From positions 124,001 to 188,000 of the forward strand of contig MU858086.1 of the NCBI GenBank assembly GCA_033297075.1: a DNA stretch of 64,000 nucleotides, written 5' to 3'. The translations under genes and the position numbers were made by a program. Numbering within the stretch: the stretch's first letter is position 1; the number at the start of each line of letters is the position of its first letter. This document shows positions 32,408 to 46,184 of this stretch, one piece after another. This stretch comes from Rhypophila decipiens. Its lineage: Eukaryota; Ascomycota; Sordariomycetes; Sordariales; Naviculisporaceae. The notes beneath the pieces were generated by a model that was not told the origin of the DNA, ran no database searches, and saw nothing but the letters and a program-made list of their open reading frames with translations.

Positions 32408-32555
32408 CAGTCCAGTCTCACGTATTGTCATGGAGACTAGAACGAAATATGAAACCTGTTCTCCATCGCTTCATCTAGTGACAGCATCTGGACCGCAACA
32501 TCCAACAAGAACCTAATCCTTTCTTTCAGTTATTGTAAAGATTCTCAAAGGCCTG

Positions 32556-32805
32556 GGACTTTTTTTCTCATGCACGGCCCAGATCTCTTGTTGCCTGGTC
32601 CTTTTTACTTTTAGTTTCCACCGGCATTCTGCCTCAAATAAGCCCATTACACCACTGCTCCATCCGTTGTTACCAGCACTTGAGCCACAGGATCTGATGA
32701 GGCATTAAGCTTTCCTTCAACTGTAGACACGTCGAGAGCCTCAACTGTCTGGCACTTTTTTTTCATGCACAGTCCAAATCATTTCGTGCTTGGTCCTTTT
32801 CATCT
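32556..32805. repeat. Degenerate direct repeat pair, about 50 bp
   Basis: A segment at about 32562-32610 (T-run, CATGCAC, TGGTCCTTTT) recurs at about 32754-32801 with the same order of landmarks. Most differences are C/T or G/A transitions, for example CACGGCCCAGATC against CACAGTCCAAATC. Confidence 0.6.
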
Positions 32806-32816
32806 GGAAACAGTGT

Positions 32817-32879
32817 GCATACATGTAAGACCCGGCATCTGTGTTTTTGCATACATGTAAGACCCGGCATCTGTGTTTG
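32817..32879. repeat. Tandem repeat, two copies of a 32-bp unit
   Basis: The unit starting GCATACATGTAAGACCCGGC is present twice head to tail (32817-32848 and 32849-32879), essentially identical, in non-coding DNA. Confidence 0.9.
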
Positions 32880-35800
32880 TTTTTCAGCCCCTAAAGTTAG
32901 TATACTAGCAGTATTATATGAGTCAACTTCCAGCCATTAGTTAGTGCTTAATCTCAGTCCAGACTTTCCAACGGCCGCATGTCAGCTGCGAGGGCCTTGT
33001 GCACCTGTCTGGATCTTGTGCTCGCTGTATTCACGTGCATTGCTTCACCAACCGAGTTCACCCAAGACCTTTTATCAGACAATTTTACCTTCCTTGTACT
33101 TGAACTGCTTTACTTCCATCATGCTGACTTGTGAACATGGTGATGCCGTTCAGAATCCTGATGCACCTCTTTCTTATGACGGTCCAGCATGACCATGTAC
33201 GCCATTTTAGCAGTACATGTACCGTACCGGCGTTTTCCCCGTACCACATTACGGATGTCAATTTGTCTCTATAGACTTAACCTTGAGCTGTAACCGTATC
33301 TCGTATTTCGTTATCCCGTTTCACGTTTTCCGTCTCAGCCAGTTGTTTATTCGGGGGACAAGAAACTGCAAAGATAGCAGGTCCTGCTGTGCCGCATCTG
33401 ATCTGTCATTACTTCCTTCTCGTTACATGTGCCCATGCGGCAAGTGGCAAGCCCTACCACGAAAATACCCGGATTTCATTGTGTTCCTACTTGGGATAGG
33501 CCCAAAGAGTCAAGGTAGTTGATGAATCAGAACGCCTTCTTGGGCTGAAACGAGGTCCAAGATTGGGCCATTGGTCCATGCACGGCGGGTGCTTTATCCC
33601 GGGAGCTTGGGCATAATCATGTCGTCTATAGAGGCACAAAGCGTGAAGAATATGGTGCTAAAAATGCAGTGAAATCCAAATTGTAGCCTCTGACTCTCGG
33701 GTATTAAAAGACTGGGCCTCAGCCAATATGTGTTCGCTCTTGTCGAGGTGGTTGGCCGGAGAAATGCGAGGTTGATGGAATTCTGAAGTAGCTGGGCTTT
33801 CTTGCTTTGTCCATGGCTTGAAAGACGTTTCACTATGATTTAAAGATGGGCCATCCGATAAATTTGATGCTATTTTCACTGCAAAGATATCGGATCAAAC
33901 CAACCTGATATTCGGCTCCTTGCTTCAAGGCCGCTAGGCCCGACAGGTTGGTCAGCCATCAATGTGGAATCTGGAGTTCGGACCCCAACATGGCATGACA
34001 GGTCAGCATTCGGGATGAAAGCTGTTGGGGTCTAGTATCGATATCTGGACTACCGGCTTCTAGAAGTTCTCTAGTGTAATGAACTGCCACAAAATCCGTC
34101 ATGACTATGCGTGATGTGTCAACAAACAACTTATTTGCGCTTCCATCACTTGGCTGCAGTTTGGCGGTGCTGCTCCGAGTTTGCTTGTCGGAAGGATTGC
34201 TCCCGCCGTTTCCACACCTCATCATCTCGAATAGGCAGCTCTTCAACTGTATGGGTTTTGTCGGAGCTAAGATTTACGGATTCAGGTACCGCGTATGCAC
34301 AGTCAGTGCTGAAGTCGGGCATCTTTCATGTCTTTCATTGCTGTTCCGAGTTAGCTGTTCGTCACGGCTCTGCGTGAAAAAGCTGGCTGTAATTCCTCGA
34401 GTACCTATCTGGGAATGAGGTAGAGGAAAATATGACACTGTATATAGATGAGGCAGCGGCTACAGCAAACGGTGAGGGAAATGCTTGAGCGAGATCATGC
34501 ATCATTGGCTGGAAATAGTCTTGCGTCAAGCAATAGACCCAGTACTCGATTCCAAGGCTGTTGGAAACGTTTCTACAGATGGCGAGGACTAGAATATCTA
34601 CAAGCCCAATGACAATGGGAACCATAAATAGGTAAACGCCTTGGGCCTCTAACCGCTTCGTTGTATCGGCAAGAAGCCATTGACGCGGACCCTCCAGGGG
34701 ACAAATCCTGCCTGCCGCCTCATTATTCATCATTAATTACCTTGAGCATGTGCAAAAACGGCGCCATCTGATCCTTTCACACGCCATAGTCAACCAAGGG
34801 CCCAAGTGTATCCACGGACATGTTCCACTCTGAACCATGTCATATCTGATGGATAAAACGTCTCCTTGTTCAACCAGATAATTGATATCCAGACGGTCAA
34901 TCGGGCCAACATGCGTGATGAAAAGAGCCGGTGCGGCCTGTTTGTTGTCCCGCAGAGACAACAAGAGGCCATTTTCACAACGAGTGCTTGACTGTGAGTG
35001 GCTACAGTACGAGAAGGAATGGTACTATGGAGATTATTCATCCCCTTTCTCTGACAGGCTTGATGCGGCTCCTGGAACAATTCCACATAGGACCAGGGGT
35101 CTGGGCCGCAATCCCATGATCCCCAGCGCAAATTCCACTCACAAACTCTTGACGACATACATTACACCAGCACTCATTCAGTTCAATATGCTCAAGTGTT
35201 GGACAACCATGTCCAGTGTTTACATCCTTTTCAGGCAACTGCCGAGGGCCCTCTTGGCTCTTAACCGACTGAAGCCAGGTTTGTAGATCCGGTCGGCCCC
35301 ATTCTCGATGGAATGCTTCCCGATGAACGGCCAAGAACGACCCTGGTCCTGGCCCACCGTTCTTTGCTTTTGTGCCTGGGGCCCGGTCGATTGGGCCAGG
35401 CTGTCAGTTTTACGATGGCTATCCTCGGAACGGGAATCGTAGCGGGTTCTGTGACGCTGCTACGCCTCCGTTGCCACTGGCACGCCATGGAGGATACCGT
35501 GACATGGTGAACATCCATGGCGTCAAGAACGGTCTTTTCGTGTCCCCACCTAATGGCCGTATAGCAACATCAAACCCAACTGGCCTTGTAGGGAAGGCAG
35601 TGTCCGGCATATCACCAGAGGCATCAACCTCAAACTCTACTATCAGCGCAGATGCAAGGCGCCATTTTAAAATACAATCCTTCATGTCCTTGGCCATTTA
35701 TGTTGGCCCACGGCCACCTGAGGCGAAACGGATTGATGGAGGCACGCCCAGGGAGCCTATTATTGTTGAAAATACTCCTGAGGTGGATTTATCTTGGATA

Positions 35801-36709
35801 ATAACAGTGCGATAAACGGTTGTCTGGACCACACCACCGGGTCTGCTTCATCCAAGTCGTATCCATCTTGACCAATTCAAAGTGTCGATTGCCAATTTCA
35901 AGCGGCCCAGCGGTCAGGCAAGGGCCAACAAGATGATTTCAGGCTAGACAGAGTCTTTCACTTGGAGGGAGATTCAAGTTCGGAAAGGAAACCTCTGTCT
36001 CGAAAGTTACAAGTAAGCATATTGATATATGTGCTGAATCCGCCAGGTCACCGGGCTCCTTGCCACTTTCCTCATGAGGAACCGACAGCGAGGCACTTCC
36101 CGTACTGAAGGCTAAATATCCACGACACTTGAATCGGCATCTGATATTCACCCCAGATATCTCGTGCATCAAAAACCAGACTTTACAATCGTACTCAATA
36201 CTTCGATACCGCATCCTCCCGTATCACTAGGCCAGAATGTCATAACTTTATTACGACCTTGATCACATGCTTTACACTTTAATACATGGGATCTCATCAC
36301 TGAATTCAGGCGATGAAGTCGGTTACAAGTGTCCTAGTAGTTCACAACAGGTACGTGATTCATTCGAGAAATGGGTTTTATTCTTTCATCCACTATGTAA
36401 TATAGCATCAGATTGGTAACATATAGTAAACATCATTGCAAGTCCGTCTGTTTACACTCTCCTTGTTCATGGCCATGTGGACTTGCCCCTGACACAGTGC
36501 CTCATCACAGTGTCCACGGGTGCACTGTGAATCGCCACAGTGCATCCTCTTACCGTAAATCTTGGCATCAATCACCCCGCCATGACCAAAGAAGCCCAAA
36601 CTCAAATCTCATGACGAACAAGACGCACAACACTCGTAATTGTCTACAGGCCAAGGGATTCTTTGCCTAAGGATAGTGGCTCATTAGATCTATTCATTCT
36701 ACAGCTATC
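32880..36709. other. Gene-poor stretch, no supported gene
   Basis: Open frames of up to about 147 codons occur on both strands (for example around 34362-35286 and 35372-35815). None has a domain, signal peptide or coherent splice pattern that I recognise. Some could be decayed genes, but I see no homology to support it. Confidence 0.4.
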
Positions 36710-37515
36710 ATGTCATTCCCCAACATTTACACGCATCGGAGGGTGGCGGAAACGGCGGCCAAACCATGCGACATCTGCTTCCGGCTCAGCTCGAGCGTCC
36801 TCATTACACCCGATAACAAGGTGTGCCCTCAACATGCCGACCTCTTGCCTTGATCTCACTCACACTCATTTCGTAGGACTTTTTCTATATATGTCCGAGC
36901 CATCTCAAAGACGCAGGGTTCTGCACCCCCAAGATCGACCAAGCCGCAATTGAAGCGCGGAAGAAGAAGGAGCTCGAGGAGGAGATTGAGCGGGTGAAGA
37001 AGGAGTACGAGGAGAAGAAAAAGAAGAAGGAGGAGAAGGACAAGAAGGACAAGAAGGGTGATAAAGATGAGGACAAGAAAGATGGTAAAGATGAGAAAGA
37101 GAAGGACAAGGACAAGTCCGAGGTATGTGATTGTTTCTTCATCATTTCATGTAGTTTGTTGATGACATGTGTTTGCCTTGATCACTGACTGAATTACCTA
37201 CTACTCTGGATCAGACCAAAGAAGACTCCAAGCCAACTTCGCCCAAGCCCGAGGAGGAAGAACCAAGGGTGTTTGAGCTCAAGCCGTACGTCAAACTCTC
37301 CCAGTCTATGCTCCCTTTTCCCATCAGACAATACCGTCCCCCGCCCAACCACTCCCACGGGACGACGCACTCAAACTAACTCTCGATGGCTCCCAAACAG
37401 GACATTTTACCAACAGCGGATAAACAAGAAGCGACAGATGGAAATCGCCAAGCGGAACCGCGAGAGGATGCAGGACCCAAGTTTCTTCCCATCTGTGCCC
37501 AAAAGCCTGCCATGA
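36710..37515 (+). CDS. VFA1: VFA1-like Vps4-associated protein
   Basis: Four exons, 36710-36820, 36877-37122, 37215-37285 and 37401-37515, encode about 180 residues. All introns are GT-AG. The N-terminus has the VFA1 zinc-binding layout: CDIC at residues 20-23, then DFFYICPSHL with Cys43 and His46, then GFC at 53. A long Lys/Glu-rich coiled coil (residues ~60-125) follows. The C-terminus has FYQQRINKKRQMEIAKR and the terminal DPSFFPSVP motif seen in family members. In yeast, Vfa1 binds the MIT domain of the ESCRT ATPase Vps4 and stimulates it on endosomes. The exon-1 donor gtgtgc is weak, but the splice is required by the conserved motif. Confidence 0.88.
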
Positions 37516-40500
37516 TACAACCGACACTTGACTGGGTGGAATAACATGCAGTGGACCAGTGGGAAAGGGGACATGGTGGCTCCATGTCTGCATGACGCAG
37601 AGCAGTTAAGGTTGTTGGAAGAGGACGCCTTCTTGTGCATATGTATCTACGCTAGCGAACTAATCATGGACGGGCGTTGGTCCTGCTACCATCTGTTGAC
37701 GGTGCAATGGGATATCTCAGCATACGAATCCCAACAAGATAACCGTGGTTGAAGAGCCCGGCAAGACCGGGTCCTCCCGCGTTCCTCCCGGTGTCTCGAT
37801 AAACAGTAATGGACAAGTATACCCGCCAAGACCAGCAAACATGACCGACGCCGGAACATGGATCTGGCATTGAATGACTGGCAGGCTTTTGCAGTTGGTC
37901 TAGTTGATATGGACAGGTCAAGGTTTGACACAGCATGCAGTTCAGTTACACAGAAAACGTTCAGGCGCAGTTAATGAAGGAGGGTATACAGTAGTCAGCT
38001 TTGTCATCATCCCCTGCATATTACAACTACTCTCAAATCCACTTTTCCTTGTTTTGTTATTCTCCGAACTTGTTCTCATCTAACTGAATCAGGTTTCTCT
38101 TCAAGGGTAGGAGAAGATTGAAGGGGTATTATATTCCGTTTGCCAAACTCGGTGATACTTGTCGATTTCTGTGGACTGCAGCACCTGCAGCATGGTCAAA
38201 ATCCCGCAAGCACGCAGGAGACCTGCATATCCACGGGTAGCACCTAGCTTACTTTCGTACAACCCAGCTCAGATTTCAAATTCATTCCTTCCTAATAGTA
38301 TCTAGCGTCTCTTTGTGGCATCGGTGTTGGTCGCTCTTTAATGCTGTGTGCTGGTTGGCCTGTACGTACTTGACTGCAGTTTCCTGCAGGTCTGATGCAC
38401 AAGTCTGGTCCGCTTCTTCCTGGCTGACATTCCACGACTTTTGGCTTTAATCCGAATATGGACGGTTGTTAGTATGCAGGTCTCAGAGTGAAAGATGCTG
38501 CCGTTTTGAGGATAAGGTCTCTGACTGGTCCAAGTTGGCGCTGTGTAATACTCGGCTTTCAAGCTGCTTATTCTTACCTCATCCATGAGCTTGCCCCGAC
38601 ACGTGAACATATGCTTGTGTGCCAAGAAACAAAGCTTACGATCAAAAGGAGTTCCATAATATCATGGCGTCAAGTAAACCTTGTAGTATCACTCATAATT
38701 GCCCTTGGTCAAAGTCATCACAGGAGTGTAATAACTCGGATCCTAGCTTGCCTGGTCCTGGTCCCGTGTACGCTGGCAAGGCAGATTACTAATGCTCTTG
38801 CGCTGATCAGCATCGGTTGTATTTCCATTCCTCTTAATGTTGTGCCTAGTCCTTGTTCAATTCCTAGGCAGTGAGCGGATCATCAGATACACACGATCTT
38901 TGCAGATCCGAAGTGACACAGACCACGATACACAACCTCAAGTTCACCACGCACCTTGTTCAGTCGCAACTTTGGCACATGTTCACTCGAGCCAGCGTAG
39001 TAGTGATGGAGTGGCTATGCTATTTGGCGAGTTGGAGACGCATCATGTATTGACTGGCTGAGTCGCTCAGTTAACTACGAGTATTATGACTCCTGAATTG
39101 GTCTTGACCACATGCCAGTATATCTTATATCCAGTTCAGGTTATATGTAAACAGACAGGCAGTGCGCTGGTTGTCAATGGAACGGTACCGCGTGTTACAC
39201 ACTTCTTCAATGTGCGAATGGGTCACAAGTTGTAGGCATGAGAAGGCGAGCCGAGACCAAGGACAGCTGGCTAGCGACCGTATAAGTGGATTGGACAACT
39301 GCGTCATGTTGAAACTCGATGATGAGAGTGCTGTGAAGTAGCACATGGTAGCGAAGCTCGGGTAGGACGAGAGACGGCCGGCTGCCGGCATATGAGCTCG
39401 AAAGATGTCTCCTATTTCGGAAAGCCGATTACATGCCGAGTGACTGGGACTGAAAGGCTCGTCTGGCTTGGAATGGAGGAGAAACGGCACATGGTCAGAG
39501 GAACTAAAACGGAAGGATTATGTGAAGATTTGACGTCACGGAGCTAAGGATGCAGAGCCTCAGAGGAGGAGATGAGGTTATGAGTATCAGATTAGGTCCA
39601 GAAATGTAAAAGGATGGAGGAAAGAATATCACAATCTGCCAACCTTCAAGTAGACTAGCTTTTGAGTTGCTAATGAATTTCTCAAGTAAATTTTAAAGAG
39701 TCAGGATCTACTTTTTGATGCTTCGGTAGTGGCTCCTAGAAATCAAATAATCAGGTCCTCCTAAAGACTAGGCTAAAACTATTCAAGCGGATAGACAGCT
39801 CTTGATATCAGCCCGTGGCCGTTGCTTTCCAGTGTTGTAAACGGGCAACCTGGTATTGGGAGGAAGGCATGAGATGAATAGTGATATCCGGGATATATCT
39901 GTTTACACCTCTGAACGCATTCCAGCGAGTATACAATCTCTCAGCCCAGGCTATCCCCGCGACATATATTGGCTCTCTAACCTCAGCAACATGGACAAGT
40001 CTGGCAAGGCTACTTACTTTCAATTGTCAATCGAGAGACGGTGAACTGCGAGGCTAGCATTCAGACTCGGTATTCGGCGAATGTCTATGATCCGATGCAA
40101 GACGGAAGTTAAACTGCAGAAAACAGGCCAAGGGTCGCCAAGCCTTGCCCGTGACGCCAGGACGGGGAATTCGCGGCCGGGATAAGTATTACGGGGAAAT
40201 TGGTAAGAATGCGGCGGCAAGACGGTTGGAAAGCCACTCAGACGGAGAACTGGTAAAGTGGTTGCTTCACTACATTGTTAAATTGAACAGGATAGAAACA
40301 AATGTTTCATAAACATGCAGGTTTCGGTTCACCGTCGAGACAAGAAAGATCAGCAGTTACCCCGTAAACACCAAAAGTCCGCAGCTAAGAAACGGCAGAG
40401 AAAAAGTCTGGGGGCCGACAGTAACGGAGTGTATTCAAGCAGCCTCGCTCACAGGTGTCCGAATCCATCCGGAATGGGAATAGTGCTTACCCGACAGTAT

Positions 40501-43500
40501 CATAGTCGCCCGTTTGTCAGGCATTTGATCAAGCTTTTCGGGTAGTGCTGACGGTACCGTACGGTAAGCATAAGTTTGCTGAGTGTCGGGGTAATTCTAG
40601 AGGAACCGAACAAATTAATTATCTTGAGTGGTATTCTATATCCGTAATGTCGTTTCCATCTCGATATGGCAGTGGGAAGCGAGGAAGGATTTGGGTAAGG
40701 GTAACAATCCGTAAGGATCGGCAGGTACCGTACGATACGGACTGTGTGTTCGGTAACGGTTTCATCAGCCTGTCATGGAGGAATGAGGGGTTGTGACAGG
40801 CCCATGAATTGAACGCTGAAAAGCAGACAGGATGTAATGGTTACACTGTCTTTGACGGAGTCCGAGGTTTACAGAAGAGTGCCTGTATGCAATGGATGTG
40901 GAATTCTCGAGATTCCACACACAAAAGCACATGCAGTTATTCGGGAGCGCCACGGATAGCCATCAATGATATTTTTGGCAGGTTGCAGGGTGCGGGAATG
41001 TAGGTCGGTAATAATAGGTGTTCCCGTAGAGGCAGGTTCGTTTGACGGAAGAATTGCTGAATACTTCCTAGTGGCTAACCTGTCTCTGGACTGCAGATGG
41101 TATTTGCTGCATCTGCATTCTACAGTGCAACTGCCATGGGCCTCATTGCTATAGTGTACCAAGGCATTTGCAGCCTGGAGCATTGCAGTTGTAATGGTGA
41201 ATATATCCGTATGATCGGTCTTTTCACAAAGTTGGGCTACGATGTGAAATGAGATTAAAAAGAAGCCACATGGGAAATATCCCGAGCCCTGCTCCTTTCC
41301 CATCTCACCCGTTTCCATCAAAACGGTACGGATACATGCTGTACGGAGTAAGACGGAGGAATCAAGACAACGGGGAGTGGGGTTGAATCGAAGCATGGGT
41401 CTAGCTCCACGCAGGACAATTCTTGGCAGTTCCGTTAGTCAGCCCTACAAGGTTGAGCGAAACCGCGAGACCGAACTTCAACGCCTGGGCGCCAAGATAT
41501 CGGCTGTGTCGGTCTGCGGCACAGAAGCAACAAAAGATCACCACTTCTCACCTCCCAAACAAGGCAAGAGCAACGGTACATGACGGAAAGTGTGTCGGGA
41601 ATTACCAACGCTCATGACTCGGGGGAATAGGTCCTTGTTAGTGCACTTGGCGCTGAGCCGTCGGCCTGGCTGCTTGACCCCTTTCATCGATGGGATTAGG
41701 CAGATATCAGACCAAGCCACCAAGCCTTGGATTCGGAATAGCCTCATCCTTTTCATTCCCGTCGCATGTTACACATTACCACCGCCTGTGAGCGAGACTT
41801 CAGACGACAGGCGGGATTATACCAAAACCCATCAAGTGGGACCGGCTGACCATAATGGCGCCCTGAGCGGCCGCGGACACACGAAACAAAAACAAGGAAA
41901 TAGAGTCTGCCATGCCCCCAACATACAGTCATCTCTGCGGTTCGTCATCGGCAGTTGACCTTGAGGCTCAAGATGAGTAAAGGAACCCCCTTTGTCTTGC
42001 CTTGGGGTCCATATCGTCGGTTCGCAGGGCCGATCGGGATCAAAACGAGGGGATTGGTAGACTCCCTATTTCGGCAGCTGCCTGGCCCAAGGTAACTAAC
42101 GCCCTTGATCCTCAGCAGTCCTACATCTTGTTGATCTTTAATGACCCGCAGATATTGTGCTGCAGCATGTTGTATTGCACATTCAATCGGGTTTAGTTGA
42201 TTCCAAATATTACATGCACACATTATTGAAGCCTAGAGTGGGACCGATACGATCACTGGTGGTTCACATTCTTCCTTTGATGGGCTTCATTGATTCCACG
42301 ATGGCGTCATGTCTGGAGCTCGGATGACATTGTAAACAAAGCTCGACCCGGTGGTCTGGTTACGGCCCCATGAGCTGATGGAGAAACGGCAACAGGCCTG
42401 GCAGAGAGAGATCGGTATCAATCAGGCGCCAACGTCACGGTTAATGGTAAAGACACACCCCCTCGAATCATGATACCTAATTCGGAAGCCTAACGATACT
42501 GTGCCATTGATAAAGAATCGGGGTTGGTGAGGCACGGCATCTTATCAAATGGATCTACCCGAGACAAAGATGAACGACCATCACGGAGCCGCATCATCAG
42601 TTCATCAGCAATCAACCAACAAGCTTTGAACCGAGAGAAGAAACAACCATGTTGTCGCGACGCGACGGCGGTTAGGCATCCGGATACACAATATTTCGGT
42701 ATTACCCGTGTACTACCAGTAGGTGCCTACGAAGAAGTCTGTTGCAAATACAGGTAATCACCCCCGACCCGTCTCTCCTTTGCACGGTGGATTTATCTTC
42801 TCCAGTATCTTGAATAGACGGGACGAAATGCCCTGGCGGCAGGAATCTTTGGACCTGCATCAACATTTTCAGCCTTGTCGAGTTCTCATTGGGCTGCTCG
42901 TAAAGACGCCAAGGCAGCAGAATAAACATAAACGCACGTGTCCGCCTGAGAGAAGCCAAAGACCATTTGTAGAGTCATGATCATTTCAAGCTCGACCTCA
43001 GCTCTGCTGGAGCAAGCAATGTTAGCAGGTTCCCAAATTGGGCACCTGTCCCCTCCTTGTAAACATACCAATGCAGTAGGGACTCAATTGTCCCATAATG
43101 AATATCAAGCCATCTCAAGGCATCGATCTATCTCCCTCTATAAAAATCCCGTTCCAACCACTGACATCAGCTTTCGGCCGCCTCACTTACCTCTTCGGTG
43201 CAAGCGCCATCTCATCACAAGAACAATTGGAGCTCCGGGCATGCCACGAAGTCACATATTCATTCTTTCTCTCCACTCGGTGTTGACTTGATGGATAATC
43301 AACCGTTACACAAATTACTATTATCATCACCCGGCTGCCTAGAGAGCAGGACATGAAGCGGGCGGGTCTCCAAGGGAACTAACCCCATAGGCTAGTATTC
43401 ATCTCTATGATCGGACCATTCGTAAATGCTGTCTTGTGCGGCAGGAGCAACACCCCTCGGCATCTCGTGGTGCCTGGTCCTCAATTGGGTATTAAGCCCT

Positions 43501-46184
43501 ACCTCTTGGGGTTAATAGACAAATATTGAAAAAAACAAAAATAGTCAAGTAGAGTATGTGATGGTATCTTACAACACATTATTTTCCATTATCTCTTAAC
43601 CCGTCTTAATCCAAGCCTTGTGCCATCCTTGAGTTGAAATCCTCTGACGGAGGTCCTAAATATCAGGTTAGTACCTCCCTACGTATCGTATGTCTCATCG
43701 CCCAAGACGGGAACATGGGCAAAAGCTTGGCAGCCTGGTAGGGCAGGAAACGGTTGAAAGGTGGAGGTTACCTTGATGTACAAAACGCCCAAGTTGTACT
43801 TGTAGGGTGGTGCAAGGTTTGAAAAATGTCAGTAGGGATATGGGACTCCCGATTCGTGGTGACTTCGGCCCTACAGTAGTTAACCTTGTCTTCCGAGCCA
43901 GGAATACCCAGTTGAGTACGTGACTGGAATAAGGGCAGCATTGAAAACTGGAGCGTCCAGTACGTATCACTAACGGTTACGCAGCAGGTCAATAGAAATG
44001 GAACCGAAGCTGTATGGTATGCCAAGAGAACCAGACGAACTTCAATCCGGGGAATTTGTTGACATGCTTGTTGACGTTGACACAGGATCGAGACGTCAAT
44101 GGCTTTGTCTGTGGGTATGGCCCGAGCAAAAACCGTACAAATCAGAGTGATATGCAAGCCGGCCAGATTCTCGGCGCACCAGCAGAAGGTCCAAAAAGAG
44201 CCTCATGATAGGAAGATATGTATAATAGGTAAGCAGGGTTGAGCAACGGGTATCGACATGCCATGCTGTGGTACGTGGAACGTTGCATGCGCCACACATC
44301 CAAGGGGTTGCAACTTTGTTTGGATGCCGACATCTGACATTTCAGATTTGCAACCCTCTCATGACAGAAATTTGCATGGGAATTGTACTTACGAAGGCTA
44401 TTGACTAGTCAATTCAACCAAGCAGTAAGTTCACCGGGCTGCATATATCGGTAAGATATGGAGCAAGAGACCTCATGATTGTCTTGCTACAGCCGATGTT
44501 CAAGCTTTGAAACATTCGGGCCGGACCTCAGCAGAACTCTGTCTGTAACTGGAAACTCTCGGACTTGGTACCTGCTTGGGATGCTCGGTGTAGAGAGTCA
44601 AGCAGAAGCAAGGCGCAAATACACAAGAACCACTGACTGCCTGTATGGGGAAACTGATGGACGGCCAGGAAAACGGAGCTCAGAGACAACAAACGAGGTG
44701 AACATACATATAACATGACTAACCAGTCTAGTTCTAGTGGTGTATTTGGTTGCCGAATCCTCTCAGAACTCAAATCCAACATCTGGAGAGAACAGCGGTG
44801 AAAGCTCTCGACCCTGGAGTAGAAACCTTACTTGGAGCCGTGTCGTAATGGATGCCATCCCCGCCTGTGAGAAGGGTCTTTCGTCTTCTGACCAAGACAT
44901 GGTACTATAAGAGTCAACGAAAAGATACCGAGCCGAAAGCCCTAACCAAGCTGTGCGACTACGAACGTGGATGAAATTTCCATCTGCAGTTCTGCACGTA
45001 TCCGTAACCATACATCGGCATGTCCGTGAAACAGCCATACAGGGACAGGTAATCGTATCAAGCATACGGATGCGTAAAAAGAGACCGCAGAAAGATCCGA
45101 TCCGACCAATTGAATGACGGGAAAAAGCCTTACCCTTGAGTCTTGCTTTGTACGCGTATTGTGTTTTCACCGACGGACAGGTGTGGTAACTGTCCCCCGT
45201 GCGCCCCGCCAATTGCTTTGCGAGCACTTGCGGCGTTGACGCTCGGGATTTGGGCAGACGGCGGGGCAGGGGCTCTTCAGTACTGTACATTTAAATAAAG
45301 GATTGTGAAGGAGAAGGAAGGGCCGAGTTGGGATTTTGAACGTCGTGATGGGATTGCTGCCGCTCGGTGAAGGGAAAATCAGGGGAGAGATCAAGATGCT
45401 GCCAAGAGTGATACGAAAATGTACGGGGAATGGGATGGGAACGCCGTTTAGAGATCACATCAGCACCCTAATATGCTAACACCGAGAGGTGCTGTTCTGA
45501 GATTGACTATCTACGGATACGGGCCGCTGGACTCCCGTTGCCAAACGTGACCGAGTCTTGAATGTCACGTAAGAAGAGCTTTGGGGCCCATCAAGCCGTC
45601 TTCCCACTGGTCCGATCACAGCGGCACGCTCAGGTTCGCAAGCAAATGGGACGGCCGCTCCAATCAAACGAGAAAGGCCCGATCCCTGAAAACAGGCAAG
45701 GGTACGGGGTACTATATGACGGGTCCAGGAGCCGTGATGCATGTTGACGTGTATCCCCAGCGAGGTAAAAAGTGTCGTGTGTGTGAACAAGGTGCCGTTC
45801 GCCAACATCAACAGAAATTATCATGTGCGGAGGAAGAGCAGGCCTGCATCCCCGCTTCCTTCCCGGACTCTGACATGCCTTGGCATGAGCCCCCAACCAG
45901 CCTGCAGAGAGGACGGCCAGTGAGAAGAAAACGCCCCTCAGCAAAAGATTTAAGCTTGTTTCCATGCGTACATCATCGGATCAGGATAGTGCGGGCGGGT
46001 TCCGCCGATTGGTTCACAGCTGTTTCGGGTAAGCTTTCCAGATATGGAAAATCCGTAATGTCTTGTCGGTCCGATGTTCTTTTCTCTCTCGACGGGGCCG
46101 AATCGAAAGCCGACTCGCGGGATCGTATCGTGGTAGAAGGTGGTGGTCAGGTCGCCAGCGCCACAGCTAGTCACGGGTTCTGTA
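37516..46184. other. 8.7-kb gene-poor region
   Basis: I find no supportable gene on either strand. The longest frames (175 codons at 40869-41396 and 44763-45290, both minus) have no recognisable features. A 217-codon plus-strand frame at 45581-46234 runs into the antisense side of the phosphatase. The region contains short GTAC-rich palindromic motifs: GGTACCGTAC at about 40553 and 40724, and TACGGAGTA at 41342. The composition is not obviously AT-rich or RIP-degraded. No tRNA or rRNA is seen. Confidence 0.45.

Noticed and set aside
34362..35815. Several 85-150 codon frames suggesting a broken gene
   Set aside because: The frames lie on both strands with no shared homology or order, so a pseudogene call would be guesswork.
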